A stretch of 10,105 bases of DNA, taken from assembly GCA_934417455.1 (NCBI GenBank), contig CAKRWK010000024.1:1-10105 (forward strand), written 5' to 3'. The stretch comes from an uncultured Eubacteriales bacterium. Its GTDB lineage: Bacteria > Bacillota > Clostridia > Oscillospirales > CAG-272. Positions 7,216 through 10,105 of the stretch are shown here, piece by piece. Position numbers and translations under genes: made by a program. Under the pieces are notes generated by a model that saw nothing but the letters and a program-made list of their open reading frames with translations, was not told the origin of the DNA and ran no database searches. Positions within the stretch are counted from its first letter, which is position 1. Each line of letters begins with the position of its first letter.

Positions 7216-7224
7216 ATTGACAAA
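7216..7224 (-). promoter_or_regulatory. Second Spo0A-like site upstream of spoIIGA
   Basis: Minus strand TTTGTCAAT, 7 of 9 bases matching TTTGTCGAA, at about -83 to -91 from the expected start and 51 bp from the box over the -35. B. subtilis spoIIG also has two Spo0A sites at similar distances. The match is weak alone and gains support only from position. Confidence 0.35.
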
Positions 7225-7319
7225 TCAAAATTATTATACGAAAAACTCGGATTTTCTTTGACGGGTACATGTTTGGTTCTGGGGGCGGACACGCCGCAAT
7301 ACGCCATGCTGAGATATCG

Positions 7320-7368
7320 AAAATATAAAAAGACCGGTAGATGTAAAAATCAAATTTACATCTACCGG
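7320..7368 (-). terminator. Strong intrinsic terminator of rpe
   Basis: Perfect 14-bp stem (7334-7347 with 7355-7368), 7-nt loop, then a T-rich tract on the minus strand (TCTTTTTATATTTT). It begins 11 nt after the rpe stop and insulates the spoIIG promoter from upstream transcription. Confidence 0.93.
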
Positions 7369-7379
7369 GTTCTGCATTT

Positions 7380-8024
7380 TTACCCGCGTAACTCACGGAT
7401 GACAGCGGCGCGATCGGCACTGCGGAATACCGCGCTGCCGGCTACCAAAGTATCGGCGCCGGCCTCGCGAGCGAGTGCAGCCGTTTGCGCATGGATGCCG
7501 CCGTCCACTTCTATACTGACCGAAAGCCCGCGCCGGTGAATTTCTTCCCTGACGGCACGCACTTTATCCAGTGTGGCCGGAATCAATGCCTGTCCTCCGT
7601 AACCCGGCTCCACGGTCATTATCAGTACCATATCGCAAAGGTCAAGATACGGATACACGGCTTCCGCCGGCGTGTTCGGTTTGACGGCCAGCGCCGCCTG
7701 TTTGCCGAGCGTGCGGATTTCACGCAGACAGGCACCGGGGGTTTCCGTTGCCTCCAGATGAAAACTGATAAGGTCGGCGCCGGCCTCGGCAAACCGGCGG
7801 ATGTACCGTTCGGGTTTTTCAATCATGAGGTGCACATCGAAAAACGCGTCCGACACGCGCCTAAGACACTGTATGACGGGAAGCCCGAAAGATATGTTGG
7901 TAACGAACATGCCGTCCATAACATCCAGGTGAAGCATATCGGCACCGGCCGCAACGGCGGCCGCCGCTTCTTCCCCGAGTTTGGAAAAATCACATGCCAA
8001 AACCGAAGGTGAAATGCGTATCAT
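7380..8024 (-). CDS. rpe: Ribulose-phosphate 3-epimerase
   Basis: A 214-aa TIM-barrel enzyme that interconverts ribulose 5-phosphate and xylulose 5-phosphate in the pentose phosphate pathway. The signatures run in order: SPSVLACDF (5-13), the metal-site strand HLDVMDG (32-38, His32 and Asp34), DVHLMI (63-68, metal ligand His65), TVEPGYGGQ (137-145, phosphate loop) and VDGGI (173-177, catalytic and metal Asp174), then VAGSAVF (194-200). All expected ligands are present and length is normal. ATG 8024 has AGGA about 8 nt upstream. The 213 bp separating it from ispDF hold a hairpin near ispDF and a possible TATGAT -10 (8096-8091) without a good -35, so the promoter is uncertain. A strong terminator follows the gene. 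Confidence 0.97.
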   Translation of the reverse strand: MIRISPSVLACDFSKLGEEAAAAVAAGADMLHLDVMDGMFVTNISFGLPVIQCLRRVSDAFFDVHLMIEKPERYIRRFAEAGADLISFHLEATETPGACLREIRTLGKQAALAVKPNTPAEAVYPYLDLCDMVLIMTVEPGYGGQALIPATLDKVRAVREEIHRRGLSVSIEVDGGIHAQTAALAREAGADTLVAGSAVFRSADRAAVIRELRG

Positions 8025-8200
8025 ATTTTAATCCTGCTTTCTTTTTCGCCGATGCCGGGCTTCTCTTCCCATTGTCAGCGGATTTTATTTATCATACAAT
8101 GTATTGAGGCCGAAAGTCTCACCGGGACGGGGCGGCGCCGACATCAAAGTGAAAGAAGTATAGAGACATTCGCCGCTCTTCCCAGGTTTCCGATTGGGAC

Positions 8201-8231
8201 GCCCGCCGCAAAGCCACCTCTTGCGGCGGGC
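8201..8231 (-). terminator. GC-rich hairpin after ispDF, no T-tract
   Basis: A perfect 11-bp stem (GCCCGCCGCAA and its complement; arms 8201-8211 and 8221-8231) with a 9-nt loop begins 6 nt after the ispDF stop. The stem is very stable but is followed by GTCCCAATCG rather than T residues, so it may be a non-canonical terminator or a 3'-end stabiliser. The minus-strand loop reads GAGGTGGCT, which resembles a Shine-Dalgarno. Confidence 0.45.
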
Positions 8232-8237
8232 TGTCTC

Positions 8238-9413
8238 TTATGTCACGGAAATCAGTGCCACAGCCTCAGCGGCCGCACCTTCTTCTCTGCCGGTGAAGCC
8301 AAGGTGTTCTTCCGTTGTGGCTTTGATATTGACACGCGACACGTCCGTGCCCAAAGCGACGGCCACATTCTCCCGCATGCGCGGGATGTACGGAGCGATT
8401 TTCGGCTTTTGCAGAATAACCGTCGCGTCGATATTACATATAACGGCGCCTTTTTTATTCAGGATGTCCGCCACGGCGGACAGAAGTTTCATACTGGAAA
8501 TACCGCAATACGTTTCGTCCGTATCCGGAAAATGACGGCCGATGTCACCTTCGCCGACAGCACCGAGCAAAGCGTCCATCACGGCATGAAGAAGCACATC
8601 CGCATCGGAATGCCCGAGAAGGCCTTTGTCATGCGGGATATCCACGCCGCCGATGATGAGACGGCGTCCCTCCGTCAGCCGGTGTACGTCATATCCCTGT
8701 CCCATTCTGTATTCCATCCGCGGGCGCCTCCCTTCCAGTATTTTTTCTGCTCTTTCTATATCCGACGGCCATGTGATTTTTATGTTATCCGCATCCGACG
8801 GCACGGCAACGGCCGGATGTCCGACGGCTTCCGTCAGACAACAGTCGTCCGTGAATGTCACGCCTGTCACTTCGGCATATGCCATGCCGCGTTCATAAAG
8901 TTCTTTTGAAAAAACCTGCGGCGTCTGCGCCGCATACAGGCCTTCTCTCGAAACGGTTTGCAAAATTTTTCCGTCGTCACTGATTCGTTTCAACGTATCC
9001 GTCACCGCCACGGCGGCAAAGGCCGCACCGTATTTTTTGGCTTCTGCCACGGTTTTATCAATGAGTTGCGGCAAAACAAGGCAACGAGCGCCGTCGTGAA
9101 CGGCAACATACGCAACATCCGCCGACACCGCGCGAACGCCGATAAACGCAGAAGCCTGTCTTGTGTTCCCGCCGACGACGATGCGGACAGGTTTTTTTAT
9201 GCTCTCCGCCAGCGCCGCAGCGGCTTCGGCATCTTCTTTTCTGACGACGAGCACAACCTCGTCCGTTTGTTCCGAACATTCAAATGCCCGAAGCGTGTGC
9301 CAGAGGACGGTTTTCCCCGCAATCAGCATATTCTGCTTCGGAATATCGCGCCGCATTCGCGTACCGCTCCCGGCAGCGAGAATCACGGCGGCGGTTTTTT
9401 CCGATATTTTCAT
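8238..9413 (-). CDS. ispDF: Bifunctional IspD/IspF isoprenoid enzyme
   Basis: A 391-aa fusion of two non-consecutive steps of the methylerythritol phosphate pathway to isopentenyl diphosphate. Residues 1-230 are IspD, the MEP cytidylyltransferase: nucleotide-binding LAAGSGTRM (12-20) with Lys26, GGNTRQ (81-86), HDGAR (106-110), TDD (188-190) and SDIERAE (217-223). Residues 237-391 are IspF, the MECDP synthase: GYDVH with metal ligands Asp242 and His244, [20 protein letters not shown] (266-285) with the third ligand His276, and [10 protein letters not shown] (290-299). Both active sites look intact. ATG 9413 has AGGAG 7 nt upstream. The gene begins 14 nt after the unrecognised upstream gene, so they form an operon. 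Confidence 0.96.
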   Translation of the reverse strand: MKISEKTAAVILAAGSGTRMRRDIPKQNMLIAGKTVLWHTLRAFECSEQTDEVVLVVRKEDAEAAAALAESIKKPVRIVVGGNTRQASAFIGVRAVSADVAYVAVHDGARCLVLPQLIDKTVAEAKKYGAAFAAVAVTDTLKRISDDGKILQTVSREGLYAAQTPQVFSKELYERGMAYAEVTGVTFTDDCCLTEAVGHPAVAVPSDADNIKITWPSDIERAEKILEGRRPRMEYRMGQGYDVHRLTEGRRLIIGGVDIPHDKGLLGHSDADVLLHAVMDALLGAVGEGDIGRHFPDTDETYCGISSMKLLSAVADILNKKGAVICNIDATVILQKPKIAPYIPRMRENVAVALGTDVSRVNIKATTEEHLGFTGREEGAAAEAVALISVT

Positions 9414-9427
9414 ATGTCATCTCCTGT

Positions 9428-9766
9428 TTACTTACGATAGTAGACGAAATGCACCGTGAAGGTATGCACGCGCCCTTCGTCCTGCGCGTTCGGTCCGCGG
9501 AGAATCACGCCGTCACCGCTCATCAGATACGAGGCATCCATCTCCCGCACAGGGCAACGGAAAAGCACGGCGTCCCCGGAATCCACAAGGAATTCCTCCC
9601 CCTTTAGTGTCAGATGTCCGCCGCGACCGATAACATCGTCGTTCCCGTCGCGCCGCTCCGTCACGTATCTGACGGGCAACCCGTGCAGTTCCTTTGCAAC
9701 TTTCATACGACGGGCAAAAGACAAGCTATTATTTCCGGCAGAAAACAGTCGTTTCAGAAATCCCAC
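9428..9766 (-). CDS. Uncharacterised ~112-aa protein upstream of ispDF
   Basis: I do not recognise a named family. The product is about 112 aa if translation starts at GTG 9766, which has AAAGGG 10 nt upstream and gives a plausible GFLKRLF N-terminus. ATG 9706 (92 aa) has no Shine-Dalgarno. TTG 9679 (83 aa) has AAAGGAA upstream and marks the point where codon use becomes clearly gene-like. The last ~80 residues alternate short polar and hydrophobic stretches rich in Gly and Val, from YVTERRDGNDDVIGRGG to the terminal HTFTVHFVYYRK. This is consistent with a compact all-beta fold and suggests a soluble cytoplasmic protein. No signal peptide, membrane segment or catalytic motif is visible. It lies 14 nt before ispDF and is probably co-transcribed. 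Confidence 0.7.
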   Translation of the reverse strand: MGFLKRLFSAGNNSLSFARRMKVAKELHGLPVRYVTERRDGNDDVIGRGGHLTLKGEEFLVDSGDAVLFRCPVREMDASYLMSGDGVILRGPNAQDEGRVHTFTVHFVYYRK

Positions 9767-9822
9767 AGGTACACATCCCTTTCCGTTTCCGCTGCTTGAC
9801 GTGCGGATGTATCTTCCCACAC

Positions 9823-9831
9823 ATTTTAGCA
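9823..9831 (-). promoter_or_regulatory. Possible extended -10 promoter for the ispDF operon
   Basis: The minus strand reads TGCTAAAAT (9831-9823), an extended -10. No good -35 is found at 17 bp; the nearest hexamer is TTCCTT. TGACGAA, which fits the loose 0A-box form TGNCGAA, overlaps the spacer at 9842-9836. Placement suits a start near 9816, about 50 nt before the GTG. Confidence 0.35.
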
Positions 9832-9944
9832 CATTTTCGTCAAAAAGGAAAGACCTTTTCCGAATTTTTTGTTTTTTATCGGAAAGAGGCCTCAAAACGC
9901 CCGGAAAATGCCTGAAATTTTTTTAAATTTTTTTCACAAACCTA
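9832..9944. other. Divergent intergenic region between the ispDF operon and mraZ
   Basis: From the GTG at 9766 to the ATG at 10089 there are about 320 bp with no convincing long gene. The left part carries the probable leader and promoter of the ispDF operon, and the right part the mraZ promoter and leader. The stretch 9917-9937 is almost all A and T directly upstream of the mraZ -35, the place and composition of an UP element. I see no terminator with a proper stem. Confidence 0.5.
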
Positions 9945-9973
9945 TTGATTTTTAGAAAAACATCATGTATAAT
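9945..9973 (+). promoter_or_regulatory. Sigma-A promoter of mraZ and the dcw cluster
   Basis: TTGATT -35 (9945-9950), 17-bp spacer, perfect TATAAT -10 (9968-9973). The expected start is near 9980, giving a leader of about 109 nt that carries the GTGG repeats. The A/T-rich block upstream may add UP-element strength. Confidence 0.88.
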
Positions 9974-9980
9974 AGTAGTC

Positions 9981-10019
9981 AAGTGGGGCAAAGTGGAGCA
10001 TTTTTTCACTAAAGTGGAG
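9981..10019 (+). promoter_or_regulatory. MraZ-box-like direct repeats
   Basis: Three copies of (A)AAGTGGRG lie right after the promoter: AAGTGGGG (9981-9988), AAAGTGGAG (9990-9998) and AAAGTGGAG (10011-10019). Their GTGG cores start at 9983, 9993 and 10014, i.e. 10 and 21 bp apart, so they face the same side of the helix. MraZ autoregulates its operon by binding repeated GTGG/TGGG-type boxes (TGGGN in E. coli, AAAGTG in mollicutes), which these resemble. Confidence 0.7.
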
Positions 10020-10023
10020 AAAA

Positions 10024-10062
10024 ATGACGTCAAAAGGTCACAATTCCGGGGAAATCCCCTAA
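10024..10062 (+). CDS. Possible 12-codon leader ORF upstream of mraZ
   Basis: ATG 10024 opens an ORF of 12 codons (MTSKGHNSGEIP) ending at TAA 10062, 26 nt before the mraZ ATG. The third GTGGAG repeat ends 4 nt before it and could act as a weak Shine-Dalgarno. No pause or regulatory codon run is present. It may be chance. Confidence 0.2.
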   Translation: MTSKGHNSGEIP

Positions 10063-10088
10063 AAAAACGCGGAAGGAGGAGAGACGAC

Positions 10089-10105
10089 ATGTCGTTCGTC
10101 GGATC
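10089..10105 (+). CDS. mraZ: Start of probable mraZ (cut by the right edge)
   Basis: Only six codons are inside the window: ATG 10089 and the residues MSFVG plus a partial Ser codon. AGGAGGAGAG (10074-10083) lies a few bases upstream. The short N-terminus is compatible with MraZ, a transcriptional regulator that heads the dcw cell division and wall cluster, but is far too short to prove it. The call rests mainly on the GTGG repeats between promoter and gene, which are the known MraZ target. No other recognised gene fits this promoter layout as well. Confidence 0.6.

Noticed and set aside
7092..7307. A 71-codon minus-strand frame over the spoIIGA promoter region
   Set aside because: It overlaps the promoter, ribosome site and start of spoIIGA in another frame and has no ribosome binding site.
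8093..8100. CATACAAT on the plus strand, an exact sigma-E -10 consensus
   Set aside because: No sigma-E -35 element is found at the right distance, and it would point antisense into ispDF. The bases also form part of the small ATACAATGTAT palindrome near the possible rpe -10.
8025..8200. A small RNA, tRNA or riboswitch in the ispDF-rpe gap
   Set aside because: I found no tRNA cloverleaf, riboswitch core or long stem other than the hairpin at 8201-8231. The short MSLYFFHF frame within it has no ribosome site.
8052..8909. A 285-codon open frame on the plus strand opposite ispDF
   Set aside because: It mirrors the IspF half of ispDF in antisense, with composition typical of a shadow frame and no start signals.
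1..10105. Defence island, prophage, transposon or CRISPR content
   Set aside because: All the complete genes but one belong to well-known core families, and no repeats of CRISPR type, integrase, transposase or terminal inverted repeats were seen.

Overview
The window looks like the chromosome of an endospore-forming Firmicute, most likely a clostridial lineage of moderate GC. The basis is a spoIIGA-sigE pair (pro-sigma-E and its membrane protease), a dnaG-sigA pair, strong AGGAGG-type ribosome binding sites, several TTG/GTG starts, and textbook sigma-A promoters and intrinsic terminators. I see no phage, insertion sequence, CRISPR or tRNA/rRNA signal. This is core chromosome, and its most interesting content is regulatory.

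All complete genes lie on the minus strand. In transcription order (right to left) they are: an unrecognised ~112-aa protein and the bifunctional isoprenoid enzyme ispDF (9766-8238), followed by a GC-rich hairpin; rpe (8024-7380) with a strong terminator; a regulatory region carrying a spoIIG-like promoter; spoIIGA-sigE (7111-5566) overlapping by 14 nt; rpmE for ribosomal protein L31 (5477-5274) with its own consensus promoter and a strong terminator; hflX-yigZ (5118-3249, stop included to 3246) overlapping by 8 nt; dnaG-rpoD (3172-287); and, under its own strong promoter, the start of a lipoprotein gene that runs off the left edge (139-1). At the right edge the orientation flips: a near-perfect sigma-A promoter, three GTGG-type direct repeats and an AGGAGG-type site lead into the first codons of a plus-strand gene that is probably mraZ, the head of the division and cell wall (dcw) cluster.

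Functionally the window combines housekeeping transcription and replication initiation (SigA, primase), early mother-cell sporulation control (SpoIIGA, SigE), translation and ribosome maintenance (L31, HflX, YigZ), central carbon metabolism (Rpe) and isoprenoid precursor synthesis (IspDF). The notable points are: a spoIIG promoter with a 21-bp spacer and a Spo0A-like box over its -35; spoIIGA-sigE followed by rpmE where sigG is expected; an exact Spo0A-box match just upstream of the rpmE promoter; MraZ-box-like repeats one and two helical turns apart; and a 10-bp direct repeat bracketing the lipoprotein promoter. I did not find evidence for a wholly new multi-gene system.
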